A DNA stretch of 64,000 nucleotides from the NCBI GenBank assembly GCA_003141675.1, contig PLND01000040.1, forward strand, positions 22,200 to 86,199. The letters are read 5' to 3'. The notes beneath the pieces are model-generated. The model was given only the letters and a program-made list of their open reading frames with translations. It was not told the DNA's origin and did not search any database. How positions within the stretch are numbered: the stretch's first letter is position 1; each line of letters opens with the position of its first letter. The translations under genes and the position numbers were made by a program. Source of the stretch: Anaerolineae bacterium. GTDB taxonomy: Bacteria > Chloroflexota > Anaerolineae > Anaerolineales > RBG-16-64-43. Positions 19,195-27,862 of this stretch are shown one piece after another.

Positions 19195-21051
19195 TCACAC
19201 GCTTTCCCCTGAACCGTCTTCCACCCAATCTTTGGTCCGGCCGGGTTTGCGCTTGCGACGGGCAACCGTCAAACCGGTCTCGGGATCCAATTCAATGACC
19301 GCCTTGAGTTTGCCTTTCTTTTTCTTCTTCGCGCTCGCTCCTTCGTCCTCTTCCTCGGCCTCTTCCTCCCCTTCCACCACGGGGGCGGGTTCGATCACTC
19401 CCACGATTTCGCCCGCAACCGGTTCGGCGACCGCGGCGGCTTCCTGCCCTTCGGGGAGCGCTCCCTCGGCGGCCGGTTGTGCCAGGGCCGCGGCGGCTTT
19501 TTCCAGCGCGGCTTCGGCGGCTGCCTGTTCGGCTTCCGCCTTCTCATCGGCCCGCAAATTGAGGATGGCGCTTTCCAATGTTTCCTTGAATTTTTCAAAA
19601 TTCCGCGCGCCGACTTCCGGTAGCGTGAGGATCGAATCCGGATCAACCATGGAGCGTTCGTAGGATTGCCCGATGGATTCCAATCCCGCCCCGACGAGCG
19701 CCTGTTGGAGCGGTTCGCCCAGCCCCAGCGTGTCGAGCGGGCGGGTGTACGCCGCCTTCGGAATGTTCTTGCGGATTTCCGCCAGACGCCGGGTTTGGGC
19801 TTTGCGCCGGCCTTCGCGCTGTTCGGCGAGGGTCCGCTCCACCATGGTGACGAATTGGGTCATGGCGTTGTAATCTTCCGGGGGGAGCGGTTTGCCTTCC
19901 GCCTTGCGGGCCAGGGCGTCCTGCACCTGGGTAATGAGCGGCTGCTGAGCTTCGGCAAATGCGGCGAGGATTTCCTCTTTCCCGATTTTTTGCACGGCGT
20001 CGGCTGCGGCTTCGGCCACGCTCTTGATATCCACCCGCCAGCTGGTGAGCTTGGCCGCCAGGCGCGCGTTGACGCCTTCACGGCCGATCGCCAGGCTGAG
20101 CTGGTCTTCGGATACCACCACCAGCGCCGTTCGTCCGCGCACCGGATCGTCGTCCAGGTAAACTCCCGAGACGCGCGCCGGGCTGAGTGCCTTGGCGATA
20201 AAGGATGCCGGATCCGGATTCCATTCGATGACGTCGATCTTCTCGTCGTGCAATTCGCGCACGATGGCTTGAATCCGTCCGCCGCGCATCCCCACGCAGG
20301 CACCGACCGGGTCGAGGTTGGGCTGCATCGCCGCCACGGCCACCTTGGAACGCAATCCCGGCTCGCGGGCGATCCCTTTGATCTCCACCATACCCTGGTA
20401 GATTTCCGGAACCTCCGCTTCCAGCAGGCGCCGCAGCATATTGCGGTCGGCGCGCGAGAGGACGATCTGCGGTCCGCGGCTGGTCTTGGCCACATCCATC
20501 AGCACCGCGCGGATTCGATCGCGCGGTTTATAGCGTTCGGTGGGGAGCTGTTCGCGCTTGGGGAGGGTGGCTTCGGCGCGGCCCAGGCTGACGGTGATCC
20601 CGGCGGCCCCGATGGATTGCACGGTTCCGTGGACGATCTCGCCTTTGCGGGCCGACCATTCCTCGAACAGCTTTTCGCGCTCGGAATCGCGCAGTTTCTG
20701 GTGGATTTGCTGTTTGGCGGCCTGTGTGGCGATCCGCCCGAAGTCTTCCGGCGTGCTGTCGATGAGGATTAAATCCCCAAGCTGCGCCTTCGGATTGACT
20801 TTCTGGGCGTCGGTCAGCGCCACCTCGGTGCGCTCATCGACGACGTCGTCGACCACTTCCTTCTCGACCAGGATCTGAATCGTCCCTTTGGTCAGGTCGA
20901 CCACGGCTTCCACTTGCTGGGCGGTGGAGGCGTTGACGGCTTTGCGATAGGCGTTGACCATCGCCGCCTGAACAACCTCCAGCACCGATTCGCGCGGCAG
21001 TCCGTAATGCTCCAGCACTTCGTTGAAGGCAAGTGCAAACTCGTTTCTCAT
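19195..21051 (-). CDS. nusA: Transcription termination/antitermination protein NusA with a long C-terminal acidic/lysine-rich tail
   Basis: [30 protein letters not shown]...[31 protein letters not shown]...[45 protein letters not shown] (KH domains). Confidence 0.95.
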   Translation of the reverse strand: MRNEFALAFNEVLEHYGLPRESVLEVVQAAMVNAYRKAVNASTAQQVEAVVDLTKGTIQILVEKEVVDDVVDERTEVALTDAQKVNPKAQLGDLILIDSTPEDFGRIATQAAKQQIHQKLRDSEREKLFEEWSARKGEIVHGTVQSIGAAGITVSLGRAEATLPKREQLPTERYKPRDRIRAVLMDVAKTSRGPQIVLSRADRNMLRRLLEAEVPEIYQGMVEIKGIAREPGLRSKVAVAAMQPNLDPVGACVGMRGGRIQAIVRELHDEKIDVIEWNPDPASFIAKALSPARVSGVYLDDDPVRGRTALVVVSEDQLSLAIGREGVNARLAAKLTSWRVDIKSVAEAAADAVQKIGKEEILAAFAEAQQPLITQVQDALARKAEGKPLPPEDYNAMTQFVTMVERTLAEQREGRRKAQTRRLAEIRKNIPKAAYTRPLDTLGLGEPLQQALVGAGLESIGQSYERSMVDPDSILTLPEVGARNFEKFKETLESAILNLRADEKAEAEQAAAEAALEKAAAALAQPAAEGALPEGQEAAAVAEPVAGEIVGVIEPAPVVEGEEEAEEEDEGASAKKKKKGKLKAVIELDPETGLTVARRKRKPGRTKDWVEDGSGESV

Positions 21052-21161
21052 GTCGCAGCTTTACTCCATGGAGAGGTTGACCTCTGCCAGATACAAAGAA
21101 AAGTGGGGGTTGCCCACTTTTCCGAAAACAATAACCAATTCAACAATCCGGAATTATCTTA

Positions 21162-21533
21162 TCACGAGCCGCCGGGAGTGGCAAGACCGGAGGCTGGGGC
21201 GGCGATTTGATCGAGAAAATCCTGTACCGACGCCTTCAAACGGGCTTCCGGCAGGGCCCCGACGATGCGGTTGACGATTTGCCCCTGGTGGACCAGGAGC
21301 AGGGTGGGAATTCCCTGTACTCCGTATTGCTGGGCGAATATCGGATTCTCATCCACGTCGACTTTGGCCACGATCAGCCGGTCGGAATATTCCATGGCGA
21401 TCCGATCGAGCGTGGGGGCGATCGCCCGGCATGGTGCGCACCAAGTCGCCCAAAAATCGACGACGACCGGCAGGGCGGATTTTAGGATCTTGGCTTCAAA
21501 ATCGGCATCGGTGACGTGAATGGGATCGCTCAT
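21162..21533 (-). CDS. trxA: Thioredoxin
   Basis: LPVVVDFWATWCAPCRAIAPTLDRIAMEYSDRLIVAKVDVDENPIFAQQYGVQGIPTLLLV. Confidence 0.96.
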   Translation of the reverse strand: MSDPIHVTDADFEAKILKSALPVVVDFWATWCAPCRAIAPTLDRIAMEYSDRLIVAKVDVDENPIFAQQYGVQGIPTLLLVHQGQIVNRIVGALPEARLKASVQDFLDQIAAPASGLATPGGS

Positions 21534-21593
21534 GAAGAATATCTCCTGGATGGGGTTTGTTGCGACTAAAACGGTCCGCGCCGCCCGCCCGGT

Positions 21594-22025
21594 TTAGACC
21601 GGTGCGCCCGCGGGCGGCGGCTTAATTTCATACGAGGTGGTGATTTCCGCGGCGCACCGTATCGTCGCGGCCACCGAACAATATTTTTCCTCCGAAAGAT
21701 GGATCGCCTGCTCGACCGCCGAAGATTGCAGAAGCGCGCCCTGAAACACAAAGTGCATATGAATTTTACGGAACGTCCAGGGAGGTTCTGTTTCCTGAAT
21801 GCCCTCCACGCGTACTTCCATCCGGTCCGGTGGCTGGCGTTTCTTGTTCAGAATCTCGATCAGGTCCACCGAGGCGCAGGAGGCCAGTCCTAGGAGCAGT
21901 AGGTCGGATGGACTTACGCCCGTGCCGGCTTCCCCGTCGGGAGGCTCGATCACGATGGCGTGGCGCGTGCTATCGGTGCCAATAAAGGTCTTCCCATGCA
22001 GCCAATCCAGCCGGATTTCACTCAT
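21594..22025 (-). CDS. OsmC-family protein (copy 1)
   Basis: TGVSPSDLLLLGLASCASVDLIEILNKKRQPPDRMEVRVEGIQ...AVEQAIHLSEEKYCSVAATIR; start trimmed to MSEIRLDW. Confidence 0.88.
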   Translation of the reverse strand: MSEIRLDWLHGKTFIGTDSTRHAIVIEPPDGEAGTGVSPSDLLLLGLASCASVDLIEILNKKRQPPDRMEVRVEGIQETEPPWTFRKIHMHFVFQGALLQSSAVEQAIHLSEEKYCSVAATIRCAAEITTSYEIKPPPAGAPV

Positions 22026-22455
22026 TCGGCGATTTCTCCCCGGAGACGATCCGGAACGACGTCCGCAGGTTGGCGGCCTTGGCGAGCATCCCACCCACCG
22101 AGCAATATTTGTTGATCGAAAGTTCGATCGCGCGTGCCACCGCCTCGTCGGTCAGTTGCGCACCGGACAGCACGTATTCTAATTCGATATCGGTGAACCC
22201 CCGCGGGTGATTTTCTGCTCGCGTACCGCGGGCGTGAATTTCAATTGACTCCGCGGGCTGCCGTTTTTTTTCCAGGATGCTGACAACGTCCATCCCGGTG
22301 CAGCCGGCCAACGCCATAAGCACGAGTTGCATGGGCGAGGGGGCAACGCCCGCGTGCACGGAATCCATCCGGATCGACGCCCCCTGCGGATTCTCGGCTT
22401 CAAATCCGAGTGCGCCCGTCCATCGCGCGTTTATCTCCATGCGATCCTCGGCCAT
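22018..22455 (-). CDS. OsmC-family protein (copy 2)
   Basis: VAPSPMQLVLMALAGCTGMDVVSILEKKRQPAESIEIHARGTR...AVARAIELSINKYCSVGGMLAKAANLRTSFRI. Confidence 0.88.
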   Translation of the reverse strand: MAEDRMEINARWTGALGFEAENPQGASIRMDSVHAGVAPSPMQLVLMALAGCTGMDVVSILEKKRQPAESIEIHARGTRAENHPRGFTDIELEYVLSGAQLTDEAVARAIELSINKYCSVGGMLAKAANLRTSFRIVSGEKSPNE

Positions 22456-22569
22456 GGATTCCTCCCGCATCTTCGAGTATATCACCGCCGGGGGGGCTTC
22501 GATGCAGTATAATCGCTCTTTAATCCGCCATCACTCCCGCAAATCCGAGTTTATCATCCGAGTTATTCC

Positions 22570-23328
22570 ATGCAGGCGCCAGCTTATACCGTTCAACTCC
22601 CCGTCTTCGAAGGTCCGCTGGATTTACTCCTTCATTTAATTGAACGCGCGGAGCTGGACATCACCCGGGTGGCATTGGCGCAGGTCACCGACCAGTTCCT
22701 GGGCTATCTCCGCGCGATGCAGGAACAGCGCATGGACCTGGCCGCGGCGTTCGTCGTCGTCGCCGCCCGCCTGTTGCAAATTAAAAGTGAGGCCCTGCTG
22801 CCCCGTCCGCCCGAACGCGAGGCAGGCGAGGAAGATCCGGGCGACGCACTGGCGCGCCAGCTTCGGCTCTACAAACAATTCAAGGATGTCGCGCTGTTGC
22901 TGCACCAGCGCGAGGAGGCCGGGTTGCGCACTTTCCTGCGCCTGGCGCCTCCTCCCAAGGTGCCTCCCCGCCTGGATTGGAGCCGCCTCTCGCTTGCGGC
23001 GCTGAAGCAGGCGGCACAGGATGCGCTTGCCGTTCGGCCGGAGCCTCCCCAGCTTGGGACGATGGTCGCTCCGCCAAAAGTGACCATCCGCGATCAGATC
23101 CGCCGTATCGTCCAATGCATCCGCGGAGATGGGCGCGCGGTTTTCTCGCGGATGATGCGCGGCGTGGAGACCCGCATCGAAGTGGTGGTGGCCTTCCTGG
23201 CGATGCTCGAGCTGGTCAAACGCCGGCAGGTGATCGCCAGGCAAACCGACTTGTTCGGCGAAATCGAAATCGTTCCAACCGAGCAATTCACCGACCAGAC
23301 CGATTTCGAACTCGAATTCGGCGAATGA
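22570..23328 (+). CDS. scpA: Segregation and condensation protein A
   Basis: YTVQLPVFEGPLDLLLHLIERAELDITRVALAQVTDQFLGYL...AAAFVVVAARLLQIKSEALLPRP...VVAFLAMLELVKRRQV. Confidence 0.93.
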   Translation: MQAPAYTVQLPVFEGPLDLLLHLIERAELDITRVALAQVTDQFLGYLRAMQEQRMDLAAAFVVVAARLLQIKSEALLPRPPEREAGEEDPGDALARQLRLYKQFKDVALLLHQREEAGLRTFLRLAPPPKVPPRLDWSRLSLAALKQAAQDALAVRPEPPQLGTMVAPPKVTIRDQIRRIVQCIRGDGRAVFSRMMRGVETRIEVVVAFLAMLELVKRRQVIARQTDLFGEIEIVPTEQFTDQTDFELEFGE

Positions 23329-25064
23329 CGATGGGTATCCGCGTTCTTTCCCCGGAGATCGCCTCGCAGATTGCCGCCGGCGAAGTGGTGGAACGCCCGG
23401 CTTCGGTCGTCAAGGAATTGGTGGAAAATTCCCTCGACGCGCACGCGCGCAATATTTTCATCGAAACGGAAGACGGCGGATGCCGGAAAATTTCCGTCGC
23501 CGACGACGGGGACGGGATCGATCCGGCCGAAATCGGGCTCGCCGTGGAGCGGCATGCTACAAGCAAACTGGCCGCTCTGGGGGATTTGGATTCCCTGCGC
23601 ACGCTCGGCTTCCGCGGAGAAGCGCTGGCTTCCATCGCCGCTGTGGCGCGCTTAACGCTGACGAGCCGGGCGCGGGCTCAGCCGCACGGAATGCGCCTGA
23701 CGGCGGAAGACGGACGCGTCGAGGCGCCCACGCCGATCGGCGCTCCGCAGGGAACCGTGGTTACCGTGGAGGATCTATTCTTCAATGTTCCCGCCCGGCG
23801 GAAGTTCCTCAAGACCCAAACTGCGGAACGGCGCCAGATCGATTCGCTCGTCTCGCGTTACGCCTTGGCCTATCCCGAAGTCCGCTTCCGGCTTTCGCAG
23901 GAGGGGCGCGAAACGCTGGCCGGCAATGGAAACGGCAACCGGCGCGAAGTGCTGGCTGCTGTGTTCGGATTAGATGCGGCCGAACGCATGATCGACCTTT
24001 CGGCAGCTTTGATCGAGGGGCCGGTGCATGTGAGCGGTTACGTCAGCCCGGTCGACCTCTCGCGGTCCAACCGCAAGGATATCCTGCTCTTCATCAACGG
24101 ACGCTCGATCGCGGATCCGGCGCTGACCACCGCCGTGGTGCAGGCCTATCACACGCTGCTCATGGTCGGCCGCTTTCCATTCGGAGCGATCTTCGTGGAA
24201 ATGGCGCCGGATGAATTGGACGTCAACGTGCATCCGGCCAAAGCGGAAGTGCGTTTCCGTGAACCGTCGGCCGTTTTCTCTGCGCTCCAGCGCGCCGTCC
24301 GGCAGGCGTTGAAAGCGAGTCCAACCGTTTCGGGTGTACGGGCCTGGGAGGAGATCGCGCGTCCGGGTCAAACCATGAGCCGGATCTTGCCGCCCGAACC
24401 GGGATGGATGCTGGATCACGAGCCCGGCATTCCGGCCCAAGACGCTGCCGCATCGATCCCCCAAACGTCGCCGATCGGCGGCGCGGAACGGATTCCCCTG
24501 TTGCGCGCCGTCGGCCAGATCGGAGCAGCCTACCTGGTGGCCGAAGGGCCGGACGGTTTGTATCTGATCGACCAGCACGCGGCCCACGAGCGGGTGCTTT
24601 TTGAAGCGATGCGGCGCGAACAACCGGGTATGCATATTTCCCAGCGGCTGCTCTCGCCGGAGGTTGTGGAACTGTCGACGGCTCAGGCCTCGGCGCTGGA
24701 GGGGCAGTTGGATCTTCTGGCGCAAATTGGATTCGATGTGGAGCCGTTCGGCGGTTCGGCGTTCCGCATGCGTGCCATCCCACAAGTGCTTGGTGCGCTG
24801 AAGCCGGAGGACGCGTTGCTTGCGGCGGTGGAGGATTTCGAGGAAGATGAGACGCCCCTGGCGGCGGAGGCGGAAGCGCGTCTGATCGCCCGCGTTTGCA
24901 AACGCGCCGCGGTCAAGGCGGGCCAGACTCTCGGGCCCGAGGAGCAAACGGCGCTGATCCGTGCGTTGGAACAATGCTCCTCGCCACGCACCTGTCCGCA
25001 CGGGCGCCCGACGATGATTCACTTGCCAATGGATCTGTTGGCCAGACGGTTCGGGAGAAAGTGA
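23325..25064 (+). CDS. mutL: DNA mismatch repair protein MutL
   Basis: IRVLSPEIASQIAAGEVVERPASVVKELVENSLDA...RHATSKLAALGDLDSLRTLGFRGEALASIAAV...C-terminal DQHAAHERVLFE (DQHAx2Ex4E) and CPHGRPT; ATGA overlap with scpA. Confidence 0.96.
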   Translation: MTMGIRVLSPEIASQIAAGEVVERPASVVKELVENSLDAHARNIFIETEDGGCRKISVADDGDGIDPAEIGLAVERHATSKLAALGDLDSLRTLGFRGEALASIAAVARLTLTSRARAQPHGMRLTAEDGRVEAPTPIGAPQGTVVTVEDLFFNVPARRKFLKTQTAERRQIDSLVSRYALAYPEVRFRLSQEGRETLAGNGNGNRREVLAAVFGLDAAERMIDLSAALIEGPVHVSGYVSPVDLSRSNRKDILLFINGRSIADPALTTAVVQAYHTLLMVGRFPFGAIFVEMAPDELDVNVHPAKAEVRFREPSAVFSALQRAVRQALKASPTVSGVRAWEEIARPGQTMSRILPPEPGWMLDHEPGIPAQDAAASIPQTSPIGGAERIPLLRAVGQIGAAYLVAEGPDGLYLIDQHAAHERVLFEAMRREQPGMHISQRLLSPEVVELSTAQASALEGQLDLLAQIGFDVEPFGGSAFRMRAIPQVLGALKPEDALLAAVEDFEEDETPLAAEAEARLIARVCKRAAVKAGQTLGPEEQTALIRALEQCSSPRTCPHGRPTMIHLPMDLLARRFGRK

Positions 25065-25071
25065 GGCGGTC

Positions 25072-25974
25072 ATGGCGGCCGAAACACGTGTAATCGTCGG
25101 AATTGGAGAGGTACTTTGGGACGTGCTGCCTTCGGGCAAAGTGCTGGGCGGCGCGCCGGCGAATTTTATTTACCACACGCGAGAAATCGGTGGTGGGGAT
25201 ATGCAACCGCTACTGGTTTCCTGCGTCGGGAAGGATTCCCCTGGGAAAGAAATCCTTGAGCGTTGGAACGATCTATCTCTGAGCCGTGAATTTATTTCCG
25301 CTGACAAGATCCACCCGACCGGCGCAGTTACTGTGACGATTGATTCGCAGGGGAAGCCGGGTTACGCCATCGGGGAAAATGTCGCGTGGGATTTCCTACC
25401 GGAGAACCCGCAATTGCGCGAACTGGCTGCGACGACCGACGCGGTATGTTTCGGCACGCTGGCCCAGCGCGCGCCGGCGTCACGGAAAACCATCCAGGAT
25501 TTTCTACGCCAGGTTGGATCCGAAGCTTTGCGCATTCTGGATCTCAACCTGCGCGCTCCTTTCTTCTCCAGGAGCGTCATCGAAGAATCGCTTTCTCTTG
25601 CGAACATTCTGAAAGTGAACGATGAGGAAATCCGCGTCCTGGCCGGAATGTTTTCGATCGCCGGCGAGGAAGAGACCATAGCGGCGGAACTGATGCGCCG
25701 CTATCCGCTGCGGTGGATCGTGCTCACCAAGGGGGAGAAGGGGAGCGTGCTCTATGGCGCGGGCCGGAAGTTTATCCACGGAGGATACCCGGTGAAGATG
25801 GTGGATTCCATCGGGGCGGGGGATGCTTTTGCAGCCGCGATCGCCGTCGGGATGTTGCGCAACGTCAACGCGGAAGGTCTCAACGATTGCGCCAATCGGT
25901 TGGCATCGTTTGTGTGTACTTGTGCGGGGACTATGCCAGCCATTCCGGAAGAAATAAAAATGATGTTTCGATAA
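25072..25974 (+). CDS. PfkB-family carbohydrate kinase (fructokinase-like)
   Basis: VIVGIGEVLWDVLPSGKVLGGAPANFIYHTREIGG...ILDLNLRAPFFS...LTKGEKGSVLYGAG...MVDSIGAGDAFAAAIAVGML. Confidence 0.9.
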   Translation: MAAETRVIVGIGEVLWDVLPSGKVLGGAPANFIYHTREIGGGDMQPLLVSCVGKDSPGKEILERWNDLSLSREFISADKIHPTGAVTVTIDSQGKPGYAIGENVAWDFLPENPQLRELAATTDAVCFGTLAQRAPASRKTIQDFLRQVGSEALRILDLNLRAPFFSRSVIEESLSLANILKVNDEEIRVLAGMFSIAGEEETIAAELMRRYPLRWIVLTKGEKGSVLYGAGRKFIHGGYPVKMVDSIGAGDAFAAAIAVGMLRNVNAEGLNDCANRLASFVCTCAGTMPAIPEEIKMMFR

Positions 25975-25983
25975 TCGCTTGAA

Positions 25984-26005
25984 GGGGCGCGGCATACTGC
26001 GCCCC
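25984..26005. repeat. Imperfect REP-like hairpin upstream of the RAYT gene
   Basis: ggggcgcgg-cata-ctgcgcccc; one mismatch from the core of the palindrome inside the RAYT ORF. Confidence 0.7.
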
Positions 26006-26367
26006 CACATTCTGTGAGAAAGCAACATTCTACAAGGGGGAACGATGGGTACACCGGATTATTCCAAATATTATCGTCATTCCATTCGTCTAGCCGGATA
26101 TGATTATTCGCAACCCGGAGTTTATTTCGTAACCATTTGTACATGCGGCAAGAACCCTTTATTTGGGAATGTTGTCGATGGTCAAGTGCGATTGAATGAA
26201 CGCGGTCGAGTGGCGCAGGTATATTGGTTTGATATACCGGTGCATTTTCCGAACAGCAAATTGGATGAATTCATAATAATGCCCGATCATGTCCATGGAA
26301 TTATCGCGATAACCGACATGGAGGTTGATAGGGCGCCGGTTGGGGGGGCGCAGATTGTAGGGGCGCC

Positions 26368-26415
26368 GGTTGTAATTGTAGGGGCGCAGCATGCTGCGCC
26401 CCTACAATTACAACC
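26368..26415. repeat. Perfect 48-bp palindrome inside the RAYT coding sequence
   Basis: ggttgtaattgtaggggcgcagca|tgctgcgcccctacaattacaacc; the two 24-nt halves are exact reverse complements with no spacer. Confidence 0.97.
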
Positions 26416-26603
26416 ATTACAACCGGGATCGATCCCGGTGATCGTGCGATCGTATAAATCCGCTGTTACAAAACACATCCACGAATTGCGCGGAATGGCC
26501 GGAACCCCCGTTTGCCAGCGAAATTATTGGGAACATATAATCCGGAATGAGGACGAATTGGAACGAATCCGATATTACATTCGAAACAATCCAATGAATT
26601 GGG

Positions 26604-26635
26604 CCGTAAGGGCACATCGCGACGCGCCTCTACGG
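26604..26635. repeat. Imperfect REP-like hairpin overlapping the 3' end of the RAYT ORF
   Basis: ccgtaagggcacatcgcgacgcgcctctacgg; ccgta/tacgg outer arms and gggc/gcc inner pairs. Confidence 0.65.
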
Positions 26636-26658
26636 TTTTAATTCGCCCAATGGTTTAT

Positions 26659-27123
26659 CTACGATTCCTGTTCGCCCGCCTGCTCCTCGTTTAATTTTGT
26701 GATTCCGTTTCGCACCTGTAAAAGCAGCCGGCTCATTTCGGCTTCCAGCCGCGACAGGGATTCCAATACGTAATCGTTGGCCTCGTTGCGGATCCCGGCG
26801 GCATCTTCGCGCGCTTGTTGGACGATCTGGTCGGCGCGGGCTTCGGCGGCGGAGGTGATCGACTCGTGTTGAACGAGGGATTCGACGCGCTCGCGGGCCA
26901 GGTCCACCGTGCGTTGCGCCTCTTCCTGAGCCTGGGCCAGGAAGCGTTCGCGTTGGCTCATCACTTGCTGCGCTTTTTTCACTTCCTCGGGAATGGCGAT
27001 GCGCAGCTGGTCGATGAGTTCCAGAAAGCGTTCCTCATTGACAGCCGTCTCGTTCGTCAGGGGGATATGAAAACCGCTATTGAACAGTTCCTCCAGCCGG
27101 TCTACCAGGTGAAGGATGTCCAT
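26659..27123 (-). CDS. Uncharacterised coiled-coil protein (DivIVA / ATP-synthase b-subunit-like)
   Basis: MDILHLVDRLEELFNSGFHIPLTNETAVNEERFLELIDQLRIAIPEEVKKAQQVMSQRERFLAQAQEEAQRTVDLARERVESLV...; start trimmed; helical, charged composition. Confidence 0.7.
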   Translation of the reverse strand: MDILHLVDRLEELFNSGFHIPLTNETAVNEERFLELIDQLRIAIPEEVKKAQQVMSQRERFLAQAQEEAQRTVDLARERVESLVQHESITSAAEARADQIVQQAREDAAGIRNEANDYVLESLSRLEAEMSRLLLQVRNGITKLNEEQAGEQES

Positions 27124-27233
27124 CCATGCCTCCGAAGGCCGCACAACGCGCGCCGGGCGGTTATGGGATACGGTGCAATTTCCATACCGTAGGGTACACC
27201 GAAGCGCGATTCCCGTCAATTCATCCGCAAGTG

Positions 27234-27761
27234 CTAATCCCGGAGCGAAGTGAGCGGTACCAGGCGCGGGCCTTCCTCGCCGAGCTCGTTGAACCTGCGG
27301 ATCACGGCCTCCGAGACGAAGGGGGGAACCATGCTGCTCACGTCGCCTCCCAGCGAAGCGATCTCGCGTACGGTCGAGGAGGAGAGGAACGAATGCTCTT
27401 CGCTGGTGATCAGGGCCACCACCTCGATGTCTGGCGCCAGGCGGTGGTTGGCCAGCGCCATGCGGAACTCGTGCTCAAAATCCGAGAACACCCTCAACCC
27501 GCGGACGATGACGCGCGCGTCGATTTTCCGGCACAGTTCGACCGTTAGGCTGCGGTAGCCGATCACCCGGAATTGCGGTTTGTCGACGAAGGCTCTGCGT
27601 GTCAGCTCGATCCGTTCTTCCGGGCTGAAGAGCAGCGTCTTGAGCGGCCGGTCGTATACGGCGATCACCACTTCATCGAACACGCGCGCGGCGCGTTGGG
27701 CGATGTCGATGTGCCCGAAATGGATCGGATCGAAGGTTCCTGGAAAGACGGCTCGTACCAT
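27234..27761 (-). CDS. coaD: Pantetheine-phosphate adenylyltransferase
   Basis: VRAVFPGTFDPIHFGHIDIAQRAARVFDEVVIAV...RVIVRGLRVFSDFEHEFRMALANHRLAPDIEVVALITSEEHSFLSSSTVREIASLGGDVSSMVP. Confidence 0.95.
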   Translation of the reverse strand: MVRAVFPGTFDPIHFGHIDIAQRAARVFDEVVIAVYDRPLKTLLFSPEERIELTRRAFVDKPQFRVIGYRSLTVELCRKIDARVIVRGLRVFSDFEHEFRMALANHRLAPDIEVVALITSEEHSFLSSSTVREIASLGGDVSSMVPPFVSEAVIRRFNELGEEGPRLVPLTSLRD

Positions 27762-27862
27762 GGTCATCCCTTCTCTGTTTATCAGCAATCTTCGCGGTTG
27801 TCCGGCACTTCCGACGGATCAGCCGCCCAAACACGCCGGGTAGACTTCCCCGACCCCACTGG

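Larger units (their letters stand above)
26045..26641 (+). mobile_element. REP-associated tyrosine transposase (RAYT, IS200-like Y1 family)
   Basis: RHSIRLAGYDYSQPGVYFVTICTCGKNPLFGNV...DEFIIMPDHVHGIIAI (HUH-like PDHVHG)...VQRNYWEHIIRNEDELERIRYYIRNNPMNW. Confidence 0.92.

Noticed and set aside
19666-20772. Plus-strand ORF of 368 aa antisense to nusA
   Set aside because: Antisense shadow ORF in GC-rich DNA; NusA on the minus strand is unambiguous.
23970-25139. Minus-strand ORF of 389 aa opposite mutL
   Set aside because: Shadow ORF; MutL motifs on the plus strand are clear.
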